A stretch of 64,000 nucleotides of DNA, taken from Hufsiella arboris. Lineage in GTDB: Bacteria > Bacteroidota > Bacteroidia > Sphingobacteriales > Sphingobacteriaceae. Positions 26,927-36,457 of this stretch are shown here, one piece after another; position 1 is the first letter of the stretch; every line of letters starts with the position of its first letter. The DNA is taken from contig NZ_WVHT01000002.1 in assembly GCF_009834875.1 (NCBI RefSeq), positions 620,001 to 684,000 of the forward strand. Direction: 5' to 3'. Under the pieces are notes generated by a model, which worked only from the letters and a program-made list of their open reading frames with translations, was not told the origin of the DNA and did no database searches. A program made the position numbers and the translations under genes.

Positions 26927-27265
26927 ATGAAATTTGGCTTACTCGTTTCCTTTTTAGTCCTTTTCGGTATCAAAGGGACTTTCGCTTCCGTTAAACCTAA
27001 AAATACAACATTAAGTTTTCCAACAGATTCAACGAAAATTGGCAGGAATTTCTTAAGCTCTCTTAGCCTGGATTCAATGCGGGTTAAACATTATCCCATA
27101 AGTCAAGTAACTCCATTTAAACAATATTACAAAATGCCGATTGCCAGGATGGACGTTCATTCTAAAATGCCGGTTATGAAGCCGGATAGTTCAGTGACGT
27201 ATAAAACGCCGGTAATAAAACTCAATCCAACGCCCAAAAATCATAATAATCCTATTTATCCGTAA
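26927..27265 (+). CDS. Small exported protein of unknown function
   Basis: 112 residues. A signal peptide (about 1-21, LLVSFLVLFGIKGTFAS) is followed by a low-complexity, Lys/Pro/Met-rich tail with repeated K-M-P and TPV elements. No known domain. Its 3' end overlaps the convergent glyoxalase-like gene by 14 bp. Gene preference rests on the signal peptide and reading-frame length. Confidence 0.6.
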   Translation: MKFGLLVSFLVLFGIKGTFASVKPKNTTLSFPTDSTKIGRNFLSSLSLDSMRVKHYPISQVTPFKQYYKMPIARMDVHSKMPVMKPDSSVTYKTPVIKLNPTPKNHNNPIYP

Positions 27266-27611
27266 AGGTAAGCCTGTTACCAAACGGATCGATCACTTCT
27301 GTAACCAACGCTTCAGGATTCCAGAATGCCGTTTCAATGCCAGGCCGGTTAAACTTGTACTTTTTGTCGAGAAGCATTTTATGAAACTCCTGGATTTTAT
27401 CGAACTTTCTGATAAACACCCGGGATCCCGGAGTACTGTCGCCATGATGTTCGGAAAGGTTTAAGATTATCTCTCCTTTGGAGATCTGCATATAAATGGG
27501 AGTATTTTCCTTTTTATCTTCCCAGTCGATTTTAAATTCGAGCCAGCCCACATAAAATTCGATTGCCTTTTCGTAATCGAACATTCTTAAAATAGGTATT
27601 GTAATAGCCAT
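27252..27611 (-). CDS. Glyoxalase/bleomycin-resistance (VOC) superfamily protein
   Basis: 119 residues. The PILRMFDYEKAIEFYV opening, the NLSEHHGDSTPG segment and the EVIDPFGNRLTF end match the VOC group related to bleomycin-binding proteins (Ble type). Such proteins are dimers that bind ligands or metal; actual antibiotic resistance is not implied. Followed 8 bp upstream by the serine hydrolase gene on the same strand. Confidence 0.88.
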   Translation of the reverse strand: MAITIPILRMFDYEKAIEFYVGWLEFKIDWEDKKENTPIYMQISKGEIILNLSEHHGDSTPGSRVFIRKFDKIQEFHKMLLDKKYKFNRPGIETAFWNPEALVTEVIDPFGNRLTFTDK

Positions 27612-27618
27612 TGGGTGT

Positions 27619-28860
27619 TTACCTTAGTTTAAACTTGGTTAGATCGGGGAGATATTTCTTCTTGCGTGTAAGTTCGTGTTGGTAAATTACCTGGCCGAGA
27701 TTTTTTAGAAACGGATAACAAACTGTTTCGTATTCATACTTCTCGTCGTTATAAATCTCATCGTTATTTGACTGAACAACAGCGAATAACATAAATTCAA
27801 CATGATTTTTGAAATCTACAATGTAAGCGTTGTCGATTACGTAACCGTATGAGTCGCCGTATTTATTGAATATGCGGATGTTCGAATCAATTTTAGCCGC
27901 CGGATCATGCCCGTAAAACAGAAATTTGCTGTATGCCGTCCAGAACTCTTTGGGATTATATTTCGGATAATCACTTTCTGTTGGATACATAGACATGTAT
28001 TTATAGATTAATGTATAATCATCCGGCTTCAAATAAAATTGCTCATTGCCGGGAAATGCTTCCGGAAAAAGAAGCTTTTTTAAAATATGCTGCTGATCCG
28101 CCGCCGTATAAACATTTTTATTAGCGAAACTATAAGGCTGCATCACCAGCTTATCATCCGAATTCATATAACCGCGGCCACGGGTGAGGTTGGTCAGGGT
28201 AAGCGGATAATCTTTTTCATCATATTGAGCTTCCTGGGAATAAACGAGCTTATCACCGTCATAAAATTTAATCGGGTTAGTGTGTTTTGCAGATTCGCCG
28301 CCATCACCGATAGCAAGCCGATTTAAAATTCTGCTATGCAATACTCCGTTTGCTTTCAGCCTGGCGTTAACTTCCGAACGGCCGACGAATTCAAAAAGCC
28401 TGTTGTAAGCATCATTATCACTGGTTAAGAGGATTTTTTTAATATAATGCTCAATACTTGGCAAGCCGCTTTCCGAAGTTGAATCTTTTAAAACCCTGGT
28501 TTGCCCTTTGAAAGCACTATCAGTAATCATGGTGCTTGTCTTGTTTAAGCCGGGAATATTGAGCTTGTTTAACTTTTCAAGTGCAAATATTAACGTGGGC
28601 AACTTAACCGTACTGGCCGGATAGAAATACCATTCAGGATCAACACGGTAACCGTAAGACTTGAAATGCGGAATGTTGTTTTTATCGCGATCGATCTGCG
28701 TATACAGAATCTGAACCTGCTTATGGTCGGGTGCTTTTAAAATACTGTCAAAAAGATTGGAATTTTTTTTCAGAAGCTTTTCAATAAAATGGGTGTTGAG
28801 CTTCTGCCCGGATGCTAAAGTGGCCATTAAGCAGAAAATAAAGGTATAAAGTTGTTTCAT
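27619..28860 (-). CDS. Exported class A beta-lactamase-like serine hydrolase
   Basis: 413 residues with a signal peptide (1-19, LASGQ). The catalytic tetrad signature PASTVK gives Ser83 and Lys86; an SDN motif (147-149) follows in TSDNDAYNRLF. The third KTG box of canonical enzymes is not obvious; YGDSYG near residue 350 may take its place. The protein is longer than usual class A enzymes (about 290). It is probably a periplasmic esterase, peptidase or beta-lactamase-like enzyme, not a proven resistance gene. Confidence 0.82.
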   Translation of the reverse strand: MKQLYTFIFCLMATLASGQKLNTHFIEKLLKKNSNLFDSILKAPDHKQVQILYTQIDRDKNNIPHFKSYGYRVDPEWYFYPASTVKLPTLIFALEKLNKLNIPGLNKTSTMITDSAFKGQTRVLKDSTSESGLPSIEHYIKKILLTSDNDAYNRLFEFVGRSEVNARLKANGVLHSRILNRLAIGDGGESAKHTNPIKFYDGDKLVYSQEAQYDEKDYPLTLTNLTRGRGYMNSDDKLVMQPYSFANKNVYTAADQQHILKKLLFPEAFPGNEQFYLKPDDYTLIYKYMSMYPTESDYPKYNPKEFWTAYSKFLFYGHDPAAKIDSNIRIFNKYGDSYGYVIDNAYIVDFKNHVEFMLFAVVQSNNDEIYNDEKYEYETVCYPFLKNLGQVIYQHELTRKKKYLPDLTKFKLR

Positions 28861-28866
28861 AATGCG

Positions 28867-29409
28867 CTATTCATTTTCGGAAGATATGTCGTCGTCTGTC
28901 TTATAGCATTTAAGAACCTTTACAGTCACTAAAAGCTGGCCAACGTGCCGCATAGTATGTTCCGCTGCGTGGAATAAAAGACCGATAACCGTTGAGGCAA
29001 GCCTGGCCCGGCCAAAAGCTCTGTAATCCGTTAATATACGTTCATCTGTATTTTTCAATTGTTCAATTGCGATGTCCAACTGTTTGTCGAAACGTTCAAC
29101 CAAATCAATCAGCCTGATTTTTTCATTGAGTTTGCCTTCGGCAGCCAGTTCGTCGAACTGTTTTTGCGACAGTGTTTCGTTCCTGGCATAAGTAAAAAGA
29201 CGGTCGAGCACACCGCTTAAATGCTGTAAATGAAAACCTACTGACGCACAGCCGGCAGGTTTTGTCCAAAGCAACGTCTGTGGAAAGTCAGTTGTAAGCT
29301 CGCGAACTTCCTCCTTAGCTTGCAATAACGCATGCGCAACCGGCTGCAGCAATGCCGGAACCTTTTCAATCGGTCCTCTTTGCCATACCTCAGACTTTGA
29401 TTTGTACAT
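28867..29409 (-). CDS. DinB family protein
   Basis: 180 residues, four-helix bundle pattern. Metal-ligand-like histidines lie in FHLQHLSGVLDRL and AEHTMRHVGQL, as in DinB/YfiT proteins, which are metal-dependent transferases or thiol-cofactor enzymes. It starts the minus-strand run 28860-27252 (6 bp before the serine hydrolase). Role unknown. Confidence 0.85.
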   Translation of the reverse strand: MYKSKSEVWQRGPIEKVPALLQPVAHALLQAKEEVRELTTDFPQTLLWTKPAGCASVGFHLQHLSGVLDRLFTYARNETLSQKQFDELAAEGKLNEKIRLIDLVERFDKQLDIAIEQLKNTDERILTDYRAFGRARLASTVIGLLFHAAEHTMRHVGQLLVTVKVLKCYKTDDDISSENE

Positions 29410-29436
29410 TCTTAAAAATATAAATTAGCGACCTTG

Positions 29437-29467
29437 TTTGTTAATGTTCATAGGATTGTTACTTTAA
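29437..29467 (+). promoter_or_regulatory. Candidate promoter for the 29538 gene
   Basis: TTTG (29437-29440) is followed after exactly 19 bp by TACTTTAA (29460-29467), close to the TAnnTTTG -7 consensus with two mismatches at its end. The predicted start is about 60-65 bp before the ATG at 29538. Confidence 0.35.
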
Positions 29468-29537
29468 AAACGTTTCATTAACGGCGAATTTACAATTTGT
29501 TAATACTGCTGGAATAGCTTCGTAGTAAATAATTCTG

Positions 29538-30365
29538 ATGAAAAACTCTACCTGTATTTTACTTCTGGCAATGGCCGTTTGTTCGGTCGGCAAGGCACAA
29601 CAAAAGTCCTTCGCACCAGTGAAATCCGGCTCTGAAATTCAGCCATTCCTGTTTTCTGTTAACACCTTAACACAGGGTGCCAGTTTCTGGAATTTCAACT
29701 ATTCGGGAAGTTATGGTGAAAGCGTTTCGGGCCCTTTTGGTTACAACGGCGTTGATCAGCATTTTGCGCTCAAGGGTTATTTTGGAAACCGATTCACTTT
29801 GTATGCCAATTTGGGATTAGGTTTGGAAAATGGGGGAAGTTTAAGAAGTGCACAGCAGGCTGAAGTAATCCGTGATTTTTTCGGCGGAAAGAAACTACTC
29901 GGCCCGAGACTCGGTCTTGGTATCGGAGTAAGCCGCGATTATACAAATGTGAAATCACTCTTTAGCAGAATTACCGGCTCCTTAGACGCTTTGAACTGGA
30001 GACTTACCGGAAATTTGAGGTTAGAAAAAGCGTTCGATAGCAATAGGGATGAGATTGACCTGGTTACCAGCGCCGGTTTTCATCACCGCATCGCTGGCGG
30101 ATTTTTCGCGGGTGTTGAAGCTGTTGGCGAAGACCTAGAAGGTTTTTGGGATAAAGAAGAAGCAGAAGGTGGTGCGAGATTACTGATTGGGCCGTCACTG
30201 AACCTGGTTCCCGAAAATTCCAGATTGGCATTCTCATTATGTGGTGGACCGGTTTTTTATGCTACCAGAAGTATTGTTCCTGCATCGGGAGCTATCAGAG
30301 AATTACAATCGGCAAACAACGGATACATTGTAAGGGCCCAAGTTGCCTTTAGTCTGCATAATTAG
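29538..30365 (+). CDS. Outer-membrane barrel-like exported protein
   Basis: 275 residues with a signal peptide (1-20, GKAQ). The rest alternates aromatic and polar residues (e.g. FWNFNYSGSYGESV; RVTLYANLGLG) as in outer-membrane beta-barrels; the C-terminus ends in AQVAFSLHN rather than an aromatic residue. No family identified. Ends 7 bp before the start of the next gene. Confidence 0.65.
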   Translation: MKNSTCILLLAMAVCSVGKAQQKSFAPVKSGSEIQPFLFSVNTLTQGASFWNFNYSGSYGESVSGPFGYNGVDQHFALKGYFGNRFTLYANLGLGLENGGSLRSAQQAEVIRDFFGGKKLLGPRLGLGIGVSRDYTNVKSLFSRITGSLDALNWRLTGNLRLEKAFDSNRDEIDLVTSAGFHHRIAGGFFAGVEAVGEDLEGFWDKEEAEGGARLLIGPSLNLVPENSRLAFSLCGGPVFYATRSIVPASGAIRELQSANNGYIVRAQVAFSLHN

Positions 30366-30372
30366 TTATGAA

Positions 30373-32823
30373 ATGAGTTTATACTTTAAAAAACTATCGC
30401 TTGTAATAGCGACCGTATTTGCCTTTAATGGATTATGGGCTCAATTGCCGGGTAAAACCAACCAAACGGGCCAGGTGCTTTTGCCTAATGGCTGGAAAAT
30501 CAGCCCGGTGGGACGTTCTTTGCAACTCGGTGATCTGCCCTTAAATATGGCGGTTAGTCGTTCGAAGAAATTGGTTGCCGTTACTAACAACGGACAAAGT
30601 ACGCAGTCGATACAACTGATCGATCCAAAAGCTGAAAAAATTCTGGATGAAAGTATTGTAGGTAAGTCCTGGTATGGTTTAACATTCAGCTCAAATGAAA
30701 AAGAATTATATGCGTCCGGTGGAAATGATAACTGGATATTAAATTTTCATATCAGCAAGAACAAGCTCGGTAAACCAGATACTATTATACTAGGAGCACC
30801 CTGGCCAACCGCCAAAATCTGCCCGACAGGAATTGCTGTCAACCGAAGCAATTCTACGCTGTATGCGGTGACCAAGGAAGACAGTAGTCTTTATATTATC
30901 GATCCTGTCTCCAGAAAGATCATTAACAAAGTGCAGCTTCCTGCTATTGCCTATAGCTGTATTTTATCTCCTGCCGAAGATTTTTTATATGTATCGCTTT
31001 GGGGAGCAAAATCTATCGCAGTAGTCAGCACAAAGTCAAATGTTATTTCTGCTACAATACCTGCCGGTGACCATCCCGATGAGCTTTTGCTTAATAAAAA
31101 AGGCACCGTTTTATATGTGGCCAATGCGAACGATAACTCGGTTAGTGTGATCAGTACATCAGGCAGGAAAATAACAGAGACCTTTTCTACAACCTTATAT
31201 CCAACTCAGCTTACCGGTTCAACAACAAACGGCCTGGCCTTAAGCGATGATGAACAGACCCTGTATATTGCAAATGCGGATAATAATTGCCTGGCAGTTT
31301 TCGACGTATCAAAATCTGGAAACAGTAAAAGTATGGGTTTCATACCAGTAGGCTGGTATCCAACAAATGTTAAGAATGTAAATGGCAAAATTTTGGTAAC
31401 TAACGGTAAAGGACTCACATCCATGGCCAATCCAAAAGGGCCGCAACCAATATCAAAGGCTGACAACAGCGGGTATCAGTTTGGCAGTACCGATAACAGT
31501 CGCTTGCAATACATCGGTGGATTGTTTAAGGGGTCCTTATCATTTATCGACCCTCCTAAGGAAAATAAGTTGAAAGAATATACCAAACAGGTTTACGCAA
31601 ATACGCCTTTTACCGACAAAAAAGTCGCGATTTCGGAAGGCGTCCGGGGAAATCCCATCCCGCAAAAAGTTGGCGATAGCTCGCCGATAAAACATGTTTT
31701 TTATATCATCAAAGAGAACCGGACTTACGACCAGGTTTTTGGCGATATGTCCGAAGGAAATGGAGACAGTTCGTTGTGTCTGTTTGGGAAAAATATCACG
31801 CCAAATCATCACGCACTGGCAAAAGATTTTGTGTTGCTTGACAACTTTTATGTAGATGCTGAAGTAAGCGCTGATGGCCATAACTGGAGTATGGCGGCAT
31901 ATGCAACGGACGTCGTAGAAAAAACATGGCCGACCAGTTACGGAAACAGAGGCGGAAGCACCAGTTTTGAAGGCGGGCGCCCGGTGACATACCCAAAAGA
32001 TGGGTTTATATGGGATTATTGCAAACGCGCCGGAATATCGTACAGGAGCTATGGTGAGTTTGGTGAATATGGAAAAGCGAACATTAAATCGCTGGTAGGG
32101 CATATGAGCCCAAAATCTCCCGGATTCGATATGGACATTAAGGATCAGGTGAGAGCAGACGCATGGCAAAACGATTTCGACTCGCTATTGGCGATTTATC
32201 AGGTTCCACAGTTTAATACCCTTCGTATTTCTAACGACCACACAAGCGGGCAGCGGAAAGGGAAATACACCCCGTTTGCCGCTGTTGCTGATAACGACCT
32301 TGCAGTGGGCAGAATAATTGATCACCTTTCACATAGTTCGATCTGGAATGAATCCGTTGTATTTATATTGGAGGATGACGCACAAAATGGCCCGGATCAT
32401 GTTGATGCACACCGATCGCCGGCTTTCGTAATCGGACCTTATGTAAAACGAAACGCCGTTATTCATACCATGTATTCAACTTCGGCGTTTTTGCGAACTA
32501 TGGAACTTATTTTGGGACTATCGCCCATGAGCCAGTATGATGCTGCCGCGACACCATTATTCGAATGCTTTACCAGCAAACCCGATTTTAGCCCTTATGC
32601 AGTTAAACCAGCTCTGGTTGATCTTGAACGGCGAAATATTGCTAATAATAAAAGCAGCCAGCGTTCAGAATTATTTGACTTTGCCAATGAGGATAAAGCT
32701 CCCGACCTTGATTTAAATGAAGTGGTTTGGAAATTCGTCAAAGGCGAAGATTCTATAATGCCGGCGCCAAAGCGAAGTGCGTTTGTTATTCTGGAGCAAA
32801 AAAAAGATGACGATGATGATTAG
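30373..32823 (+). CDS. YncE-like beta-propeller fused to alkaline-phosphatase-family phosphoesterase
   Basis: About 816 residues from ATG 30373; an earlier ATG at 30343 would overlap the previous gene. Signal peptide (ends near GLWAQ), a YVTN beta-propeller with repeats such as LYVANANDNSVSVIS (about 40-370), then a phosphoesterase domain (alkaline-phosphatase superfamily) beginning FYIIKENRTYDQVFGD with a downstream NDHTSG motif. The protein ends in a run of Asp/Lys. This fusion is known in Bacteroidota as a YncE/alkaline phosphatase family protein. Substrate unknown; periplasmic or secreted. Confidence 0.87.
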   Translation: MSLYFKKLSLVIATVFAFNGLWAQLPGKTNQTGQVLLPNGWKISPVGRSLQLGDLPLNMAVSRSKKLVAVTNNGQSTQSIQLIDPKAEKILDESIVGKSWYGLTFSSNEKELYASGGNDNWILNFHISKNKLGKPDTIILGAPWPTAKICPTGIAVNRSNSTLYAVTKEDSSLYIIDPVSRKIINKVQLPAIAYSCILSPAEDFLYVSLWGAKSIAVVSTKSNVISATIPAGDHPDELLLNKKGTVLYVANANDNSVSVISTSGRKITETFSTTLYPTQLTGSTTNGLALSDDEQTLYIANADNNCLAVFDVSKSGNSKSMGFIPVGWYPTNVKNVNGKILVTNGKGLTSMANPKGPQPISKADNSGYQFGSTDNSRLQYIGGLFKGSLSFIDPPKENKLKEYTKQVYANTPFTDKKVAISEGVRGNPIPQKVGDSSPIKHVFYIIKENRTYDQVFGDMSEGNGDSSLCLFGKNITPNHHALAKDFVLLDNFYVDAEVSADGHNWSMAAYATDVVEKTWPTSYGNRGGSTSFEGGRPVTYPKDGFIWDYCKRAGISYRSYGEFGEYGKANIKSLVGHMSPKSPGFDMDIKDQVRADAWQNDFDSLLAIYQVPQFNTLRISNDHTSGQRKGKYTPFAAVADNDLAVGRIIDHLSHSSIWNESVVFILEDDAQNGPDHVDAHRSPAFVIGPYVKRNAVIHTMYSTSAFLRTMELILGLSPMSQYDAAATPLFECFTSKPDFSPYAVKPALVDLERRNIANNKSSQRSELFDFANEDKAPDLDLNEVVWKFVKGEDSIMPAPKRSAFVILEQKKDDDDD

Positions 32824-32938
32824 TGTTGGCGGCAAGTTAGTAGTTAGTTGTAAGTAGCTGGGGTGCTGTAAGTTTATATCTCACACGAGCTAACAAACAT
32901 TTCGATTTTAGAACAAGTTATCCTTGTAAACAATAACT

Positions 32939-34249
32939 ATGTTCAGATACCAGCCTCTCATATTTCTGCTATGCTCAGTTTTGTTTTTTTCAGCATGCAA
33001 CACAACCGGGCCGGCAGGACTTTTTAAAAAATTAACGCCGCATGAAATATATGGTAATAAAATAAAAAATGCCGGCTTGCAGCAAACAGCTATGGGACGA
33101 CAGTGGTTTCAAGCCGCCGATAATAGTTTAAACAAGCCGCTCAAAATCCAGATACCATATAAAGAAACCGGATATTTTGCTTCAGATCGAATTAACGCAA
33201 CAGCACTTCAATTCAATGCAACCCGGGGAGAAAAGTTAACATTTTCACTAGCAAAAAATCCGGCTACTGATTTTTCGGTTTTTATGGATATATGGCGACA
33301 GGAGGCAAATGATCGTTCATTAATGGCTTCCGCAGACACAAGCGGGAAAGTTTTAGAATTGGAAATAAAACGGACAGGTACCTACCTGTTGAGACTGCAA
33401 CCGGAACTACTACGAAGCGGCGAATATACCTTGACGATTACGTCCGGGCCAAGTCTGTCTTTTCCGGTATCTTCTTCCGGAAACCCGAGAATAGAAAGTG
33501 TATTCGGTGCCGATCGCGATGCAGGAATTCGCCGTCACGAAGGGATTGATATTTTCGCAACCTTTCGAACACCGGTCCTTGCTGCGGCTGAAGGTACCGT
33601 TCAACCCGGCGATAACAATCTCGGCGGAAAGGTTGTATTTCTCAGGCCAAAAGATGCAGATTATACTTTATACTATGCTCATCTGGATAGTCAGACAGTT
33701 AGTTATGGCCAGAACGTGAGACCCGGCGATACAATCGGACTGGTTGGGAACACGGGAAATGCGCGGACAACACCCTCTCATTTGCATTTTGGAATTTATA
33801 GTAATGAGGGGGCAATCGATCCACTTGTTTTTATTAAAAAAACTACTGTAAAACCACCAACAATTGCGGCCAAAATAAACTTTTTGAATGATAGTATGCG
33901 GACGGCGACTCCTGGTACTCGTTTAATGCAGGCTACAAACGTTGAGACTTCTGCAGAATTATTGCCTGCCGGCATTCCCGTATTGGTAGAAGCAGCCACA
34001 GCGAACTATTTTAAAGTAACATTGCCAGACAATCACAGCGGATTCATCAGTGCTAGCCAGCTGGTTTCAATTGATAAGACAATACGGAAACTTACACTTT
34101 CATCTAACTACGAACTTCTTCAAAACCCGGATGCTTTATCGGCCAAGAAAGCGGTACTTGTGCAGGGAAATCAAGTGAATGTGATTGGCGAGTTTAACCG
34201 GTTCTACCTCGTTAAAAATAACGGGCTAACAGGCTGGATAAAAAAGTGA
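32939..34249 (+). CDS. M23 family peptidoglycan DD-metallopeptidase, lipoprotein
   Basis: 436 residues. Lipobox FFSAC gives a lipidated Cys20. The M23 zinc motif is in RRHEGIDIFA (HxxxD) and in the HLHFG element near residue 280. The C-terminal ~130 residues look like SH3-type repeats. A LytM-type endopeptidase that trims peptidoglycan cross-links is expected. It lies 21 bp upstream of the GNAT gene. Confidence 0.9.
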   Translation: MFRYQPLIFLLCSVLFFSACNTTGPAGLFKKLTPHEIYGNKIKNAGLQQTAMGRQWFQAADNSLNKPLKIQIPYKETGYFASDRINATALQFNATRGEKLTFSLAKNPATDFSVFMDIWRQEANDRSLMASADTSGKVLELEIKRTGTYLLRLQPELLRSGEYTLTITSGPSLSFPVSSSGNPRIESVFGADRDAGIRRHEGIDIFATFRTPVLAAAEGTVQPGDNNLGGKVVFLRPKDADYTLYYAHLDSQTVSYGQNVRPGDTIGLVGNTGNARTTPSHLHFGIYSNEGAIDPLVFIKKTTVKPPTIAAKINFLNDSMRTATPGTRLMQATNVETSAELLPAGIPVLVEAATANYFKVTLPDNHSGFISASQLVSIDKTIRKLTLSSNYELLQNPDALSAKKAVLVQGNQVNVIGEFNRFYLVKNNGLTGWIKK

Positions 34250-34270
34250 TCGCTTTCTTACCTTGCATTT

Positions 34271-34741
34271 ATGCAAATCCATTATACAAGTTCGCTCTAT
34301 GATCAGCAATTGGAAGAGATTCGGTTACTGTGGAATAGCGAGTATCCTGAAAGCCTGGTTCATCCTGACGGAAATAGTTTCAGGGAATATCTAAACACGT
34401 TGATTGAGCCGTCGCATTATTTATTGTCAGATGAGTTTGGTCAGCTAAAAGGATGGGCAGTGACATTTACAAGAGATGAATCGAAATGGTTTGCTCTTAT
34501 TTTGGATAGCTCGATACACAGGAAAGGTTACGGAAAATTTATGCTGGACAAACTGAAGCAGGACAACCAGGAACTTAATGCCTGGGCCATCGATCAATCA
34601 AACACCTTGAAATCGGACGGTGCAGTGTATTTGTCGCCGCTTGATTTTTATCTTAAAAATGGATTTAGAAAGGTTAGTGATGTTCGAATTGAGAACGAAA
34701 AAATGTCGGCTGTCAAAATTGTATGGAGTGCCGTGGAGTGA
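34271..34741 (+). CDS. GNAT family N-acetyltransferase
   Basis: 156 residues. The acetyl-CoA motif A is in LDSSIHRKGYGKFMLDKL (RxxGxG pattern). The C-terminal DFYLKNGFRKV is also typical of GNAT folds. Substrate not predictable. Follows the M23 gene by 21 bp; convergent with the lipoprotein gene 25 bp away. Confidence 0.87.
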   Translation: MQIHYTSSLYDQQLEEIRLLWNSEYPESLVHPDGNSFREYLNTLIEPSHYLLSDEFGQLKGWAVTFTRDESKWFALILDSSIHRKGYGKFMLDKLKQDNQELNAWAIDQSNTLKSDGAVYLSPLDFYLKNGFRKVSDVRIENEKMSAVKIVWSAVE

Positions 34742-34766
34742 CATCGCGGAGTTAAGAGGTGTTTAA

Positions 34767-35186
34767 TCAGTATCGCTCGTAAATATTAATTGGCCCGTCA
34801 AATGCGTCTACTGCGTAGGTTAATTGGTTATTTTGAATTTTTATCGTGACATGAACAGAGTTCGTGTTGTTATCATAAATTATTTGATCAACCATCTCGC
34901 CGGATAAGACAGATTTTACTTTAGCAATTTGATATTGCCCGTTTTGACTGATTTTACCGTTTGAATAAATCTCGTACGTGTTTGTTGTGAAACGAAGTTC
35001 GTTTCCATTGCCGGCCAGATATTTAGTTTCTGAACCTGATAACCCGTTAAAACTCGATCTGAGTTCCCATTTTCCTATAATCAATTCGTTTGCAACGGCC
35101 GGTTCCGCCTTTTTACATTCCGAAAATAAGAATGAGAAAAGCAGTAACGTAAGTGAAAATAAAAGATGTTTGGGTGTCTTTTTCAT
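34767..35186 (-). CDS. Lipocalin-like exported lipoprotein
   Basis: 139 residues. Signal peptide with lipobox FSEC (Cys24). The mature part, starting IIGKWELRSSFNG, resembles the lipocalin-like/DUF5004 domain common in Bacteroidota lipoproteins. Beta-strand-rich, unknown ligand. Next gene on the same strand starts about 1.2 kb upstream. Confidence 0.68.
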   Translation of the reverse strand: MKKTPKHLLFSLTLLLFSFLFSECKKAEPAVANELIIGKWELRSSFNGLSGSETKYLAGNGNELRFTTNTYEIYSNGKISQNGQYQIAKVKSVLSGEMVDQIIYDNNTNSVHVTIKIQNNQLTYAVDAFDGPINIYERY

Positions 35187-35213
35187 TTGTTTATATGGTA
35201 TAAAATTAACTTA

Positions 35214-36347
35214 TTACTGAACATCCCTTATCAAATTTGAAAACGAATCTGCGTTAAGCAGTTGAGTTACGGTTGAATTATTGCCATAGTCGTCCTCGTG
35301 CTCATAGCCCAGATCAAAATTGCATCCGTATTTATGAACCCATTCATGAATCATTGTTGTTGAACGCTCAGTATCTGATTCTCCGAAGTAGGATGGACAT
35401 AATCTGATAGCGACCGTTGGTACGCACCAGAATGTCGTAGCCAAATCCCGGCCCTGGCATGCCCACTGTCTTTCCATAATTCCACCTGTATAGCATTCAT
35501 ATCCGGCCATCCATGTTAAACCCCACAGAATTCGCAAGTTCATATTGACCCAGGTTGCGAAAGCATTGCTGGTTGCACCATTAAAATGCTTTGACAATGC
35601 ATCGCGGACTTTCGTAGGATTTGTTCCGTTATAGGAACTAATAGTATCAATGGCATTGCTCAACATCGTTCGTGCGCGACTGTGGTCATCCGTAACGGTT
35701 GTATCTTGTGTATCACTGCATCCTGAATAGCGCTGAATAAACTTAGCCTGAGCCGTAGAAGATTGATTTTGTTGAATGACATGTGTCAGTTCATGTGCGA
35801 GCAAATATTTTCCGGTAGCCGATCCTGGCTGATATTGACCCTCATTGAAATAAATATCCCGGCCAACTGTAAAAGCCCGCGCATTTAAACTGCGATTAAG
35901 TTGAACTGCCTCTGTGTCCGTATGGATAGTAACATCATCGAAATCTCTTCCAAATCGATCACTCATAAATGAATGGGTTTGATTATCCAATCTGTTACCA
36001 TTTCCTTTTGATGAATCAATCGATTGAGCGGCGGATAAGCTCACTTCAGCGCCAGATTCGCTTTTAGTTTGCAATCTTGTGATAGCGTTGGTAAGAGGTT
36101 TACGTTGTACTTTACCAGCTTCTTCCTTTTCGCAATCAGCACATTTTCGCTGCACAAAGCCCGCACCGGTCATACTCATCACAGAACTTGCTACTGAATC
36201 TGCCTCACGCTCGTACGAATCATTTGCATCTCCAACTGTCAGTTTTGTCTGAATAGACATGGAATGCCTACTTATCTCGGCAGGACGACCATTGGGAGAT
36301 TTATTGGCGCCCTCATTTTTATTGTCATTGAAAGATTTTGAAGCCAT
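35214..36347 (-). CDS. eCIS-associated DUF4157 protein fused to M35-like metalloprotease
   Basis: 377 residues. Residues about 30-200 match the eCIS core domain (DUF4157): YEREADSVAS near 45-54, QRKCADCEKEE near 66-76, and a first zincin motif HELTH at 185-189. A second metalloprotease domain follows: HEWVH at 334-338, then Asp353 in EDDYG and NADSFS near 366, the order seen in deuterolysin/aspzincin (M35, lysine-specific) peptidases. There is no signal peptide, as usual for eCIS-loaded proteins. No contractile injection genes are in the window, so it is an orphan effector-like protein. Confidence 0.82.
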   Translation of the reverse strand: MASKSFNDNKNEGANKSPNGRPAEISRHSMSIQTKLTVGDANDSYEREADSVASSVMSMTGAGFVQRKCADCEKEEAGKVQRKPLTNAITRLQTKSESGAEVSLSAAQSIDSSKGNGNRLDNQTHSFMSDRFGRDFDDVTIHTDTEAVQLNRSLNARAFTVGRDIYFNEGQYQPGSATGKYLLAHELTHVIQQNQSSTAQAKFIQRYSGCSDTQDTTVTDDHSRARTMLSNAIDTISSYNGTNPTKVRDALSKHFNGATSNAFATWVNMNLRILWGLTWMAGYECYTGGIMERQWACQGRDLATTFWCVPTVAIRLCPSYFGESDTERSTTMIHEWVHKYGCNFDLGYEHEDDYGNNSTVTQLLNADSFSNLIRDVQ

Positions 36348-36457
36348 AACTCTGACCAGGTTAATCTGCGGCTAAAAAACGGACGGATCTGAGTGTTAAT
36401 GAATAAATTCCGGATATATAAATTTAAGAATACTCTTTGTTAATACAGAAAATGACA

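Noticed and set aside
27252-27611. Bleomycin resistance gene
   Set aside because: Fold is Ble-like, but such VOC proteins are common and resistance cannot be claimed from sequence.
31540-32169. Long open frame on the minus strand across the phosphoesterase gene
   Set aside because: It is antisense to a clear conserved protein and has no recognisable domain; a shadow frame.
32824-32938. TAG/TTAG-rich tandem-like bases upstream of the M23 gene
   Set aside because: The short repeated bases are not regular enough to be called a repeat array or a promoter.
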